A DNA stretch of 64,000 nucleotides from UMGS1279 sp045577695 (GTDB lineage Bacteria > Bacillota > Clostridia > Oscillospirales > Acutalibacteraceae): positions 14,384-78,383 of the forward strand of contig JAZNIW010000054.1 of assembly GCA_045577695.1 (NCBI GenBank), given 5' to 3'. Position 1 is the first letter of the stretch, and each line of letters begins with the position of its first letter. The notes beneath the pieces were generated by a model. The model had not been told where the DNA came from. It saw only the letters and a list, made by a program, of their open reading frames with translations, and ran no database searches. Below, in pieces: positions 35,060-43,150 of this stretch. The position numbers and the translations under genes are program-made.

Positions 35060-35087
35060 ATTATAGCACAAATTTTAAAAAGCACAA
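35060..35087 (-). promoter_or_regulatory. Sigma-A promoter of the Asp23-family gene
   Basis: TTGTGC (35087-35082), a 16-base spacer and TATAAT (35065-35060) on the minus strand, directly after the spoIIIAH stop, giving vegetative expression independent of the sporulation operon. Confidence 0.65.
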
Positions 35088-35645
35088 CTATTTCCGATGA
35101 ACAATTTTAATATTTTCCAAAGAAATTTTCGTTTCCGTAGCCACGGCATCCTGAATTTGCAGGATTTGGCTTTGTAAAAGTTCCTCGGCCTTCACAATCA
35201 CATTGACGTCTTCCTCACCAATAATTACCACCACATCGGAAAAACCCTTGGCCCGAATCAAGGTTTCAATATTGACTTCCTTCTCCATACGGGCAGCGAT
35301 TTGTGTTATCTTTTCGGTAAGTTTCGCCTTTGTTTCTTTATCGGCATCGGCCTTTCCGGCCGCCTCCTCCAACAAGGCGATGGCTTTTTCTCTGGCCTTT
35401 TTGCGTTCCTCCCTCGCTTCGACGAAGGCATCCGACTCAGCAGCAGTTTCGGCCGAGGATAAAACACTCTCGGTCATAACATATTTTGTATCCCCCAAAT
35501 TTTTATGAGAAGAGGTTTCCCCCGCCGTTAAAAATCCACCCGCACCGGAAGCGTATTTCATATTGAGCCATACGGCCGCCGAAAGTGCCACCACAAGTCC
35601 CGCCATAACAATCTGTTTTTTGCCGAAAATTTTTCTGTTTTTCAT
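35088..35645 (-). CDS. spoIIIAH: Stage III sporulation protein AH
   Basis: A 185-residue mother-cell membrane protein. One N-terminal membrane helix (about 10-27) is followed by an alanine- and charge-rich linker and the YscJ/FliF-like ring domain (IRAKGFSDVVVIIGEEDVNVIVKA). SpoIIIAH binds forespore SpoIIQ and forms part of the channel (feeding tube) between the two cells. The ATG at 35645 has AAGGGG upstream; the longer frame to 35690 overlaps the spoIIIAG end. It is the last gene of the operon, 41 bases after spoIIIAG. Confidence 0.9.
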   Translation of the reverse strand: MKNRKIFGKKQIVMAGLVVALSAAVWLNMKYASGAGGFLTAGETSSHKNLGDTKYVMTESVLSSAETAAESDAFVEAREERKKAREKAIALLEEAAGKADADKETKAKLTEKITQIAARMEKEVNIETLIRAKGFSDVVVIIGEEDVNVIVKAEELLQSQILQIQDAVATETKISLENIKIVHRK

Positions 35646-35686
35646 CTGTTTTCGCCCCTTATTTTCTTTATTGAAGTGTATTTTGT

Positions 35687-36247
35687 TCAAGACCCTATTT
35701 TACCGGTAATGCTGATTTTGTGTTCACCCACCCCCAACATCGAAGAAACAGCTTCTAAAATTTCTTCTTCTATCGCTGGGTTGATTCCAGCTGCCACAAT
35801 AGCCACCCCACGAACCGCCGGTTTCTTCTCAGTGACAATAAGTGCAGTTTGCGCCCCGCTTTCATCCTCAACAATAATATATTGTTGTTCACTCTTATGA
35901 CTCTCTTTCACCGTCACGGCATCCTTGGCTTTGTCCTCGCTTTGGTCGCGGTCAACGGTATTTTGGTCGGCGTATACATAAGAGTTACCGTTTTCCAACG
36001 TAACGCCGACGATACAAGATTCATCACCGGTCAACGCCCCCACCAAAGCAGCCACCTTTTCTTCCAGCGCCAAACAATATTCTTGATCGCTGATGGAAGC
36101 AGGGTTGGAATTTTGATCTTTCGGCTGGGTTTTTCCCCAACCGGAACCGGCAATCAGCAAAATACCCACTAACCCTATCACCACCAAAAAGCCACTTTTT
36201 TTCGGTGCTTTCCAAAAGGCCTTGATTTTTTCCTTAAGTTCCTCCAT
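35687..36247 (-). CDS. spoIIIAG: Stage III sporulation protein AG
   Basis: A 186-residue bitopic protein with one membrane helix (about 20-38, LVVIGLVGILLIAGSGW) and a C-terminal ring-building domain (RGVAIVAAGINPAIEEEILEAVSSMLGV). SpoIIIAG forms a large ring in the intermembrane channel. The ATG at 36247 with GGGGG five bases upstream is preferred over the TTG at 36259. One base separates it from the spoIIIAF stop. Confidence 0.9.
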   Translation of the reverse strand: MEELKEKIKAFWKAPKKSGFLVVIGLVGILLIAGSGWGKTQPKDQNSNPASISDQEYCLALEEKVAALVGALTGDESCIVGVTLENGNSYVYADQNTVDRDQSEDKAKDAVTVKESHKSEQQYIIVEDESGAQTALIVTEKKPAVRGVAIVAAGINPAIEEEILEAVSSMLGVGEHKISITGKIGS

Positions 36248-36248
36248 A

Positions 36249-36686
36249 CTATCCCCCAACCAGCTCCAAGCCGGTTTCCTTTTTCAGTAGTTGTGCCGCA
36301 CGGGAAAAATCCTCAGGATGACATAAATCCACTTCGACTTTGGTAATATGTATGCTTTCCACTTGAGAATTATCCGTAAAAAGAGAAATTTCATTATAGA
36401 AAATAGATTCATTTTCAAGCAATTTTCCAATCGCATACTCTGTATTCTTCAACACAATGGCATCCGCTTTTTCTTGATAAGAAAAACTAGAGCCGAGAGT
36501 TGCCCTCTCTTTTTCATCGCGCGAAAAGGCTGTGGAAAACAAAGAAATCAATGCTCCCAACACAAACACCCCCACGGCAAAGCGCAAAGAATGCTCCATT
36601 TTTCCTTTGGGAACCAATATCCATATCACCGACAGTATAACCAAAACGGCTGAAAGCGAACCAACCAACTCCGTAAACCATTTCAC
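36249..36686 (-). CDS. spoIIIAF: Stage III sporulation protein AF
   Basis: A 145-residue protein with two N-terminal membrane helices (WFTELVGSLSAVLVILSVIW and FAVGVFVLGALISLF) and a ferredoxin-like periplasmic domain ending VEVDLCHPEDFSRAAQLL. The GTG at 36686 is chosen because a G-rich ribosome site lies upstream and it overlaps the spoIIIAE stop by 4 bases; the longer frame to 36851 is inside spoIIIAE. B. subtilis SpoIIIAF is about 200 residues, so this is shorter. Confidence 0.85.
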   Translation of the reverse strand: MKWFTELVGSLSAVLVILSVIWILVPKGKMEHSLRFAVGVFVLGALISLFSTAFSRDEKERATLGSSFSYQEKADAIVLKNTEYAIGKLLENESIFYNEISLFTDNSQVESIHITKVEVDLCHPEDFSRAAQLLKKETGLELVGG

Positions 36687-37840
36687 GAAAACGCCCCCCC
36701 TGTTTGCATTACAATGGTTAGAGAAAGAATAAACAAGAGTCCGATAAAACAAATCGCCCCCAATAAAGTGGAAAGAAAAAAATCCAGCGAGGTAAATAAC
36801 CGTCCGACTCTTCCCATCCCAAAGAGTTCGGCCGCTCCACTGCAAATCCACATCCCTACGCGAAACAAAAGCAGTTCAATGGCAATCGGCAACCCTAACA
36901 ATACCACAGCCAATACCCCGTAAATCCCCACCCCAGACCGCAACAACGCCAAGCATCCACGGGCGGTATTTAAGGTTTCGGCAATGGCGGTTCCCATCAC
37001 CGGAATGGAACCGGCAATCACCGCTTTTGAGGTGCGAATCCCCACATTTTCCGAAGCGGCCGTCAACGTGGTTTGTACCGATAACACCCCCAAAAAGGCC
37101 GTGGTGAAGATTCCCATGACAAAAATGGCAGCTTTTTTCACCCATTCCGCCAAACGATCCATCCCGCCTACCGGTGAAAGACAGCCACAAACACTCAGAC
37201 TCATGCATCCGCCAACCATCGGTACAAATCCATAGGAAATAAAATACGAAATTCCCTCTACCGCCGCCAGCATCAAAGAGGCAAATCCACCGGCCGTATC
37301 GACCCGTCCTCCCGATGCTAACAAACCGGCATATACCGGCACAAAAGCCATCATAAAATGACTCACTTGTTGTAGGGTTTGTTGCAAACTACCCACCAAT
37401 TGGTATACCGGTTGCAATAAAGAAAGACAGGCCAGCAAACAAATTCGGGTGGAAATTCCTTCCCCTGTCCCCTCCAGTAAACATCCCTCAGCCGCAGTAA
37501 AAATTAATAGGACTCCGATTACCGCCATCATCAAAGAAAAAGGGCCTTTCATTCCGGTGGATAAAAAATCGCCTATCACCTCAAAAAGATTTTGCCACTT
37601 TATGTTTGTTTCAGCTTCAGGATTTTCCAAATCAAGGCCGAAGGTGTCCAAAATATCCTTGGTTATTTCAGGCAGAGCATCGGCCAAATCGTCGGCTCCA
37701 CTTTCTTGGTATTGGCGCCGATAAAGGTCGGCTTCCCCCCCTTCCCGGGCGGTGACTGCCCCCGCCGACAAAGGAAAACACCAAAGTAACGCCATCAAAC
37801 CAATCCCTATTCCCATCCATTTTAAACAACGTTTCATCAT
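36683..37840 (-). CDS. spoIIIAE: Stage III sporulation protein AE
   Basis: A 385-residue polytopic protein with a cleavable-type signal sequence (about 8-28, ending AGAVTA), an acidic segment, and about eight membrane helices. Typical segments are NVGIRTSKAVIAGSIPVMGTA-like and SLDFFLSTLLGAICF. It is thought to be the inner-membrane core of the SpoIIIA complex. The start ATG-ATG overlaps the spoIIIAD stop by 4 bases. Confidence 0.93.
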   Translation of the reverse strand: MMKRCLKWMGIGIGLMALLWCFPLSAGAVTAREGGEADLYRRQYQESGADDLADALPEITKDILDTFGLDLENPEAETNIKWQNLFEVIGDFLSTGMKGPFSLMMAVIGVLLIFTAAEGCLLEGTGEGISTRICLLACLSLLQPVYQLVGSLQQTLQQVSHFMMAFVPVYAGLLASGGRVDTAGGFASLMLAAVEGISYFISYGFVPMVGGCMSLSVCGCLSPVGGMDRLAEWVKKAAIFVMGIFTTAFLGVLSVQTTLTAASENVGIRTSKAVIAGSIPVMGTAIAETLNTARGCLALLRSGVGIYGVLAVVLLGLPIAIELLLFRVGMWICSGAAELFGMGRVGRLFTSLDFFLSTLLGAICFIGLLFILSLTIVMQTGGAFS

Positions 37841-38211
37841 AAAGAAAGTCCTACCTCTAAAATTTGTTGCAATAGCGGTAACGAAAGCAAAAACAACGCC
37901 ACACGACCGGCCAATTCCACTTTAGAGGAAAGCGAAGTTTGTCCGAAATCTTGACAAAGTTCCGCAGCAAATTTGGTGATATAACAAAGGCCAAAGGCCT
38001 TAAGTAAATAGGTCACAAATTCGCTTTTGACCCCATATGCGGTCAATTTGGAAAACCAATAGGCCACCGGATCGTACGCCGCCTGCAACAGTGTTATCAA
38101 CACAATTGCACCGGTCACCGCCGCCGTCAACATCGCATAAGCGGGATGGCTTTCTCGCAACAGTAAAATGAGGGTAAGACTAACCAAAACCATAGCCACC
38201 AAAGAACCCAT
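37837..38211 (-). CDS. spoIIIAD: Stage III sporulation protein AD
   Basis: A 124-residue protein with four hydrophobic segments, homologous in pattern to SpoIIIAC. The conserved KSEFVTYLLKAFGLCYITKFAAELCQDFG region is present. It is part of the mother-cell membrane complex. It overlaps spoIIIAE and is 2 bases from spoIIIAC. Confidence 0.93.
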   Translation of the reverse strand: MGSLVAMVLVSLTLILLLRESHPAYAMLTAAVTGAIVLITLLQAAYDPVAYWFSKLTAYGVKSEFVTYLLKAFGLCYITKFAAELCQDFGQTSLSSKVELAGRVALFLLSLPLLQQILEVGLSL

Positions 38212-38213
38212 TG

Positions 38214-38426
38214 CTACAACCCGAACAATTCTTTGATGGTATCAAATAAATCCGCAATTACCTGCACCACCATAAACAGTACCACCACCAAACCGGCCAG
38301 AGTGGTAAGCATTGCTTGATCTTCCCTCCCCGAGCGGATCAATAATTGATTGAGCACCGCCACAATGATTCCAATAGCGGCAATTTTAAAAATGAAATCA
38401 ATCTCCACTTTGATTACACCATCCAT
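38214..38426 (-). CDS. spoIIIAC: Stage III sporulation protein AC
   Basis: A 70-residue protein with two membrane helices (FIFKIAAIGIIVAVLNQLL and LAGLVVVLFMVVQVIADL), matching SpoIIIAC in length and in the IxR-GREDQAML loop. It overlaps the spoIIIAB end by 13 bases. Confidence 0.93.
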   Translation of the reverse strand: MDGVIKVEIDFIFKIAAIGIIVAVLNQLLIRSGREDQAMLTTLAGLVVVLFMVVQVIADLFDTIKELFGL

Positions 38427-38905
38427 ATAAAAAGAGCTGCCGCCAGCGCGCCCGCTAATGAAACGGTTAATTTCCCCTGCACCGCAAAAGTGTGGGTAGC
38501 CTCTTTTTTTAACTCTTCACACTGTATCAAACTATACGCAGCGTGCTCTACCTGTCCCTCCACATCACTGGTTCCCAGCCCACTCAAAAATTCTGAAACC
38601 ATTTGTATATCCTCATTTTTTAACCGAATATCGTTTCTATTTTTAAGTATTTTCTCCACCGATTGTCCATCTTTCACCGCGCAAAACAACTCTTCCCAAA
38701 GCGGTTTTGAAAAAACGGGATACCGCAATGCCAAAGAGAAAATTTCCGGTAACTCCCGGCCGGAAAAACGAATTTGTTCTTTAGCAAACCGAATAAACCG
38801 CGCAAAAGTATGCAAAAAATTCACCCGTTTTTGCAACGTCTGCCTCGACCAAATTCCAATCCATATGGGCAGAGAAGAAAGTAATAATACCCCCGCTAAT
38901 CTCAC
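38414..38905 (-). CDS. spoIIIAB: Stage III sporulation protein AB
   Basis: A 163-residue protein with a membrane helix at each end and a helical middle (ARFIRFAKEQIRFSGRELPEI), like type II secretion GspF platform proteins, as is known for SpoIIIAB. The GTG at 38905 overlaps the spoIIIAA stop by 4 bases (GTGA) and follows AGAGGAAG; the longer frame to 38986 is inside spoIIIAA. Confidence 0.9.
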   Translation of the reverse strand: MRLAGVLLLSSLPIWIGIWSRQTLQKRVNFLHTFARFIRFAKEQIRFSGRELPEIFSLALRYPVFSKPLWEELFCAVKDGQSVEKILKNRNDIRLKNEDIQMVSEFLSGLGTSDVEGQVEHAAYSLIQCEELKKEATHTFAVQGKLTVSLAGALAAALFIWMV

Positions 38906-39867
38906 AACAACACCACTTCCTCTTTGTTGCTCTCTATTTCCTCTTTCGAATGGATGGAATAGGAAAATCTGTTTCGATTTTGGCAAAACACCACCTGTCG
39001 AATGGTGTCGTTTTCCAATAATCGACGAATTTGAGGACGACGATGCAAATCCTCCAATGAGCCGGCGTGAGCCGTTGCAATCACTGTGACACCGGCGTGA
39101 AAACTTTGTTCTACCGCCGCCACCTCTTCCAAATCGCCCAATTCATCAAAGACAATCACATCGGGACAAAGTGTGCGCAAAGCCATTTCTATCCCCTTCG
39201 CCTTCGGGCAAGCAGTTATTACGTCGGCCGTGCTTCCCAAATCGGCCATAGGAACGCCGTGCGTTACGGCTGCAATCTCTCCGCGGCTGTCAATCACCGC
39301 TACTTTTAGGCATCGCCCCGCGGCGCCGCCGGCTAACTGCCGTGCTACATCGCGAAGCAGGGTTGTTTTTCCGCTTCCGGGTCCCCCGCAAATAAGAACA
39401 CCGCCGCCAATGAACTGCTTTATTAGTTCATCGGCAACTTGGGGTACCTCCTTAGCGACGCGTATATTCAGCGAAGAAATATCCCGTACCGTCTCAATTC
39501 TTCCCTCTTTAAAGGTAACGGTGCCGCACACGCCGGCGCGATGCCCTCCCTCTAACATCAAATACCCCTCTTTTAGTTCCTCGTGATGCGAATAGACCGA
39601 GTGGTGACATAGTGCGAAAAAGCAGTCTTCAACCTCTTTGGCGGTCACCATAATACAATCCTCCCGCGGGAGCATACAGGTCCCCTGCGGCCGCACAAAA
39701 AATTGACTTCCGCGAATCGTCAAAGACAATGGTCTTCCCGCACGTAAACGAATTTCCTGCGTGGCTTCTTTTGTTTTGTCGTCCATTCCGTTCAAAACCG
39801 CTGCTATTGGCTCAGGTAAAAAGCGAAGTAGCTGTTCCAATCGTTGACATTGCATATCCTTGTCCAT
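38902..39867 (-). CDS. spoIIIAA: Stage III sporulation protein AA (secretion-type ATPase)
   Basis: A 321-residue ATPase related to secretion ATPases (GspE/PilB type). Walker A is GGPGSGKT (161-168), Walker B VIVFDE (237-242), with the family N terminus EQLLRFLPEPIAAVL. It powers or assembles the SpoIIIA channel needed for late forespore gene expression. AAGGAGA precedes the ATG. It is the first gene of the eight-gene operon, all minus strand, with overlaps or gaps of 41 bases or less. Confidence 0.95.
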   Translation of the reverse strand: MDKDMQCQRLEQLLRFLPEPIAAVLNGMDDKTKEATQEIRLRAGRPLSLTIRGSQFFVRPQGTCMLPREDCIMVTAKEVEDCFFALCHHSVYSHHEELKEGYLMLEGGHRAGVCGTVTFKEGRIETVRDISSLNIRVAKEVPQVADELIKQFIGGGVLICGGPGSGKTTLLRDVARQLAGGAAGRCLKVAVIDSRGEIAAVTHGVPMADLGSTADVITACPKAKGIEMALRTLCPDVIVFDELGDLEEVAAVEQSFHAGVTVIATAHAGSLEDLHRRPQIRRLLENDTIRQVVFCQNRNRFSYSIHSKEEIESNKEEVVLL

Positions 39868-39896
39868 TTGTTATCTCCTTTTTTCTTTGCTACTAC

Positions 39897-39925
39897 ACTT
39901 TATGTCCCTTCTTCTTCATTTATTC
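39897..39925 (-). promoter_or_regulatory. Probable sigma-E promoter of the spoIIIA operon
   Basis: On the minus strand GAATAAA (39925-39919), a 14-base spacer and CATAAAGT (39904-39897), about 30 bases before spoIIIAA. It fits the mother-cell sigma-E pattern (KMATATT-14-CATACAHT) at 5 of 7 and 6 of 8 positions; spoIIIA is a known sigma-E operon in Bacillus. Confidence 0.5.
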
Positions 39926-40172
39926 CCAACCACGTTTCTTTTCCAAAAAATAGAAAAATACAGATATTCCGCTTATAGGTATGATTGAATCAAACACATT
40001 AGCAAAAAAGTTCTCTTCCCCTTGGACAAATAAAGCAGAAAGCGCCATTCTAGCTCACCCAAAAGCATTTTTGTTGCGATTAAGGACTCTGCAAAAGAAA
40101 TGCTTGGTGCTACATAAAAAAAACAGGAATACGCCTAAAAATGTGTAAATAATGTTTGCCTTCTATACGTGC
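39926..40172. other. A+T-rich intergenic stretch without a recognisable gene
   Basis: A 55-codon open frame at 39981-40148 has no ribosome site and no family resemblance. Base composition is clearly lower in G+C than in the neighbouring operons, as is the decayed gene that follows, so the segment may be a recent insertion. Confidence 0.4.
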
Positions 40173-40201
40173 TTGACTTTAACGTATTTGCAAAGTATAC
40201 C
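40173..40201 (+). promoter_or_regulatory. Sigma-A promoter of the decayed Ig-like gene
   Basis: TTGACT (40173-40178), a 17-base spacer and TATACC (40196-40201). Confidence 0.65.
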
Positions 40202-40225
40202 AAAAACAATAAGGGGGGGATTCTT

Positions 40226-41061
40226 ATGTCAACTTTGAAAAAATGAAACCAATTACCATTATATGTGTAGCTGTTGTTCTAGCTGATTAAGTTGTCACGT
40301 TTGTTTGTTTTGCAAACGGTGCTAACGACAACAAGGTCGCAACTTCACAAGAGAGTAATACAAAACAGGCCGTTGCCGTTGACACCAGCTCGGATGTAGC
40401 AGAAAGCTCTAAACCCGAAATAGACAATAGCGCTGTTTCTTCTACCACACCAAGCAAACCAAAGCCCACCAAACCCGAGATTTTGGAAAAAGCAATTCCC
40501 TCAGAACTTGCGAATTATTACGTAACCCATATTAAAATTGTAAAAAAGCCGAACAAAACCGTTTATAAATTAGGCGAAACCATCGATTTAACCGGTATTC
40601 AGGTTGTTGGTTATTTCAGCAACGGTACAAAATGGGATATTACGGAATACGTTTATCCCGCTTGGCACCGTGTATGTTCTGTTAGCGATAAATTATGCAT
40701 TCGAGTAGAGTTTACCGACTGGCACGAGGGCATTAACCTTGCGGATAACGCAATGTACGGCAAATCATTAAAGCCCTCATTGGAAGTTAGCCTTGACAAC
40801 AGCAACCTTATCGTCGGTGACACAGCAAAAATTACCGCAATTACCGACGCCGTTGATTGGCCGATTGAATGGTACAGCGATAATACAAATATTGCATCGG
40901 TCGATGCCGAAGGTAATATAACAGCAGTTGATGAAGGCACCGCAAACATTTATGCCGTAATCAAATACGGCAACAATACAATTGAAAAGTGTTGTGCGAT
41001 TACGGTTGCCGCCGCTTTGGAATTGAACAAAGTCAAAAGAGTTGAGGTCACAAAACTCTAA
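40226..41061 (+). pseudogene. Secreted protein with bacterial Ig-like (Big) domains, broken near the N terminus
   Basis: A good ribosome site (AAGGGGGGG) leads to an ATG at 40226, but that frame stops after six codons; deleting the effect of one missing base in the A-run near 40240 joins it to the frame at 40243. That frame reads a hydrophobic signal (KPITIICVAVVLAD), meets TAA at 40288-40290, then continues unbroken to 41061. The remainder shows a Ser/Thr/Pro/Lys-rich linker, a Big_3/4-like domain (VYKLGETIDLTGIQVVGYF) and a Big_2-like domain (IASVDAEGNITAVDEGTANI). One frameshift and one stop suggest a pseudogene; an internal start at the TTG at 40483 would lack export. It lies between spoIIIA and spoIIID and may be horizontally acquired. 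Confidence 0.75.
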
Positions 41062-41097
41062 GATTGATACTACCGAAACAACCGTATACACAAAAAG

Positions 41098-41126
41098 GTA
41101 TATTTTATAATACGTTTTCATACAAT
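41098..41126 (+). promoter_or_regulatory. Sigma-E promoter of spoIIID
   Basis: GTATATT (41098-41104), a 14-base spacer and CATACAAT (41119-41126). The -10 is a full match and the -35 matches 6 of 7 to the sigma-E consensus. It is placed about 27 bases before the spoIIID ATG. Confidence 0.85.
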
Positions 41127-41153
41127 GAATTAGTCCTTTTAGGAGTTGATTGT

Positions 41154-41402
41154 ATGAGTCGGACAGTAACAGAAAGAGCGGTTATTTTGGGTGAATATAT
41201 TTTGGATACGGGTGCTACCGTCAGGGCGACAGCGAAGGTATTTAAAATCAGCAAATCCACTGTACATAAAGACGTCACCGAACGGTTGAAATTTCGTGAC
41301 CCTCACCTCTATAAAAAAGTAAGACAGGTTTTAGAAATCAATAAAAAGGAGCGGCACATTCGTGGCGGATTGGCCACTCGAAAAAAATACAAAGGGATAT
41401 AA
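41154..41402 (+). CDS. spoIIID: Sporulation transcription factor SpoIIID
   Basis: An 82-residue DNA-binding protein that reshapes the sigma-E regulon and prepares sigma-K expression in the mother cell. The helix-turn-helix (ATVRATAKVFKISKSTVHKD, about 20-39) and the basic C-terminal helix (RHIRGGLATRKKYK) match SpoIIID closely. The ATG at 41154 has AGGAG 8 bases upstream; the frame extends to 41064 but that part overlaps the promoter. A sigma-E promoter directly upstream supports both identity and start. Confidence 0.95.
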   Translation: MSRTVTERAVILGEYILDTGATVRATAKVFKISKSTVHKDVTERLKFRDPHLYKKVRQVLEINKKERHIRGGLATRKKYKGI

Positions 41403-41441
41403 AAAACCCGCATTTTACCTTTTGGTAGAATGCGGGTTTTT
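41403..41441. terminator. Bidirectional terminator of spoIIID and the purine operon
   Basis: AAAACCCGCATTTTACC pairs with GGTAGAATGCGGGTTTT (one mismatch); T-runs are present on both strands. It closes spoIIID on the plus strand and fhs on the minus strand. Confidence 0.9.
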
Positions 41442-41452
41442 ACTATTTATTA

Positions 41453-43123
41453 CTAGAACAAACCGGAAATTTTTCCGTTGGCATCAACATCAATACGTTC
41501 GGCGGCCGGCGATTTTGGTAAACCCGGCATCGTCATAATATCACCGGTCAGTACCACAATAAAGCCGGCACCAGCCGACACTTTTACCTGTCGTACCGTG
41601 ACGGTAAAATCCTCCGGTGCGCCGAGTTTTAAGGGGTCATCCGAAAAACTGTACTGCGTTTTGGCCACACAAATCGGAAATTTTCCAAAACCAAGCTCCG
41701 TTAAAGTGTCTACTTGTTTTTGGGCGGCAGGCGTTAGAACAACACCCTTACCACCATACACCTTTTGTACCACGGCCTCCATTTTTTCTACCAAGGAGGC
41801 ATCGGATTCGTACAAAAAGGAAAACTCCCCTTGTTCTTCTTCGCACAGGCGAACTACCTCTTTGGCCAAAGCCTCACCGCCTTTACCGCCCTCGGCCCAA
41901 ACGGTCGAAAGAACAGTATTGACCCCAAGTTCTTTGCATTTTTCCATAATAAATGCAATCTCAGCAACGGTATCGGTGGGGAATCGATTCACCGCCACCA
42001 CACAAGGCAGACCATAGACATTCTTCATATTCGAAACGTGACGAAGCAGATTGGGAATACCCTGTTGTAAAGCTGTTAAATCTTCGGTATCCAGTTCCTT
42101 TTTGGAAAGGCCTCCGTGCATTTTTAAAGCACGTACCGTGGCAACAACCACCACAGCGTCGGGAGTCAGCCCGGCCATACGGCACTTAATATCCAAGAAC
42201 TTTTCGGCCCCCAAATCCGCACCAAAACCGGCTTCCGTTATGGCATAATCCCCCATTTTTAGGGCTAATTTGGTCGCCATTACCGAGTTGCATCCGTGAG
42301 CAATATTAGCAAAAGGTCCACCGTGCACAAAGGCCGGCGTTCCCTCCAGCGTTTGTACCAAGTTTGGTTTAATGGCATCTTTGAGCAGGGCGGTCATAGC
42401 ACCGGCGGCCTTGAGTTCACCACAAGTAACCGGTTTATCATCATAGGTATAGCCGACAATAATGCGGGAGAGACGTTCTTTTAAATCAGCAATAGAGTTG
42501 GAAAGACAAAGCACCGCCATTATTTCTGAGGCCACCGTGATGTCAAAACCGTCTTCACGAGGAGTTCCGTTGACACGGCCACCTAATCCGTCAACCACAT
42601 AGCGCAGTTGACGGTCATTCATATCAACACAGCGTTTCCAAGTGATTTTTTTTACATCAATCCCAAGGTTGTTGCCTTGTTGAATGTGGTTATCCAACAT
42701 AGCGGCCAAAAGGTTGTTGGCGGCACCGATGGCGTGAAAGTCACCGGTGAAATGCAGGTTGATATCCTCCATAGGAACCACTTGGGCATAGCCGCCGCCG
42801 GCAGCACCGCCCTTGACCCCAAACACCGGACCGAGCGACGGTTCACGTAGTGCCACGCAAACCTCTTTGCCGATGCGTTTCAGACCGTCAGCCAACCCAA
42901 TCGTGGTGGTGGTTTTCCCCTCCCCCGCGGGGGTAGGTGTGATAGCAGTCACCAAAATCAGTTTTCCATTGGGGCGATCTTGTTCCAACAAAGAAAGGTC
43001 AATTTTCGCCTTGTATTTACCGTATTGTTCGATATATTTTTCCTCGATATGAACCGCGGCGGCGATTTCGGTAATGGGTTTCATCTCACACTCTTGGGCA
43101 ATCTGAATATCAGTTTTGAACAT
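41453..43123 (-). CDS. fhs: Formate-tetrahydrofolate ligase
   Basis: A 556-residue ATP-dependent enzyme making 10-formyl-tetrahydrofolate from formate. Typical segments are the P-loop region TPAGEGKTTTTIGL, EPSLGPVFGVKGGAAGGGY and GDFHAIGAANNLLAAM. The ATG at 43123 follows GGGAGG; the track-length version with five more residues would include the ribosome site. It ends the purine operon, 27 bases after purL, and supplies the one-carbon donor used by PurN and AICAR transformylase. Confidence 0.97.
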   Translation of the reverse strand: MFKTDIQIAQECEMKPITEIAAAVHIEEKYIEQYGKYKAKIDLSLLEQDRPNGKLILVTAITPTPAGEGKTTTTIGLADGLKRIGKEVCVALREPSLGPVFGVKGGAAGGGYAQVVPMEDINLHFTGDFHAIGAANNLLAAMLDNHIQQGNNLGIDVKKITWKRCVDMNDRQLRYVVDGLGGRVNGTPREDGFDITVASEIMAVLCLSNSIADLKERLSRIIVGYTYDDKPVTCGELKAAGAMTALLKDAIKPNLVQTLEGTPAFVHGGPFANIAHGCNSVMATKLALKMGDYAITEAGFGADLGAEKFLDIKCRMAGLTPDAVVVVATVRALKMHGGLSKKELDTEDLTALQQGIPNLLRHVSNMKNVYGLPCVVAVNRFPTDTVAEIAFIMEKCKELGVNTVLSTVWAEGGKGGEALAKEVVRLCEEEQGEFSFLYESDASLVEKMEAVVQKVYGGKGVVLTPAAQKQVDTLTELGFGKFPICVAKTQYSFSDDPLKLGAPEDFTVTVRQVKVSAGAGFIVVLTGDIMTMPGLPKSPAAERIDVDANGKISGLF

Positions 43124-43150
43124 AAAACATCCTCCCAAATATTTGGCTTC

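Noticed and set aside
39981..40148. 55-codon plus-strand frame
   Set aside because: No ribosome site, no recognisable family, in A+T-rich sequence.
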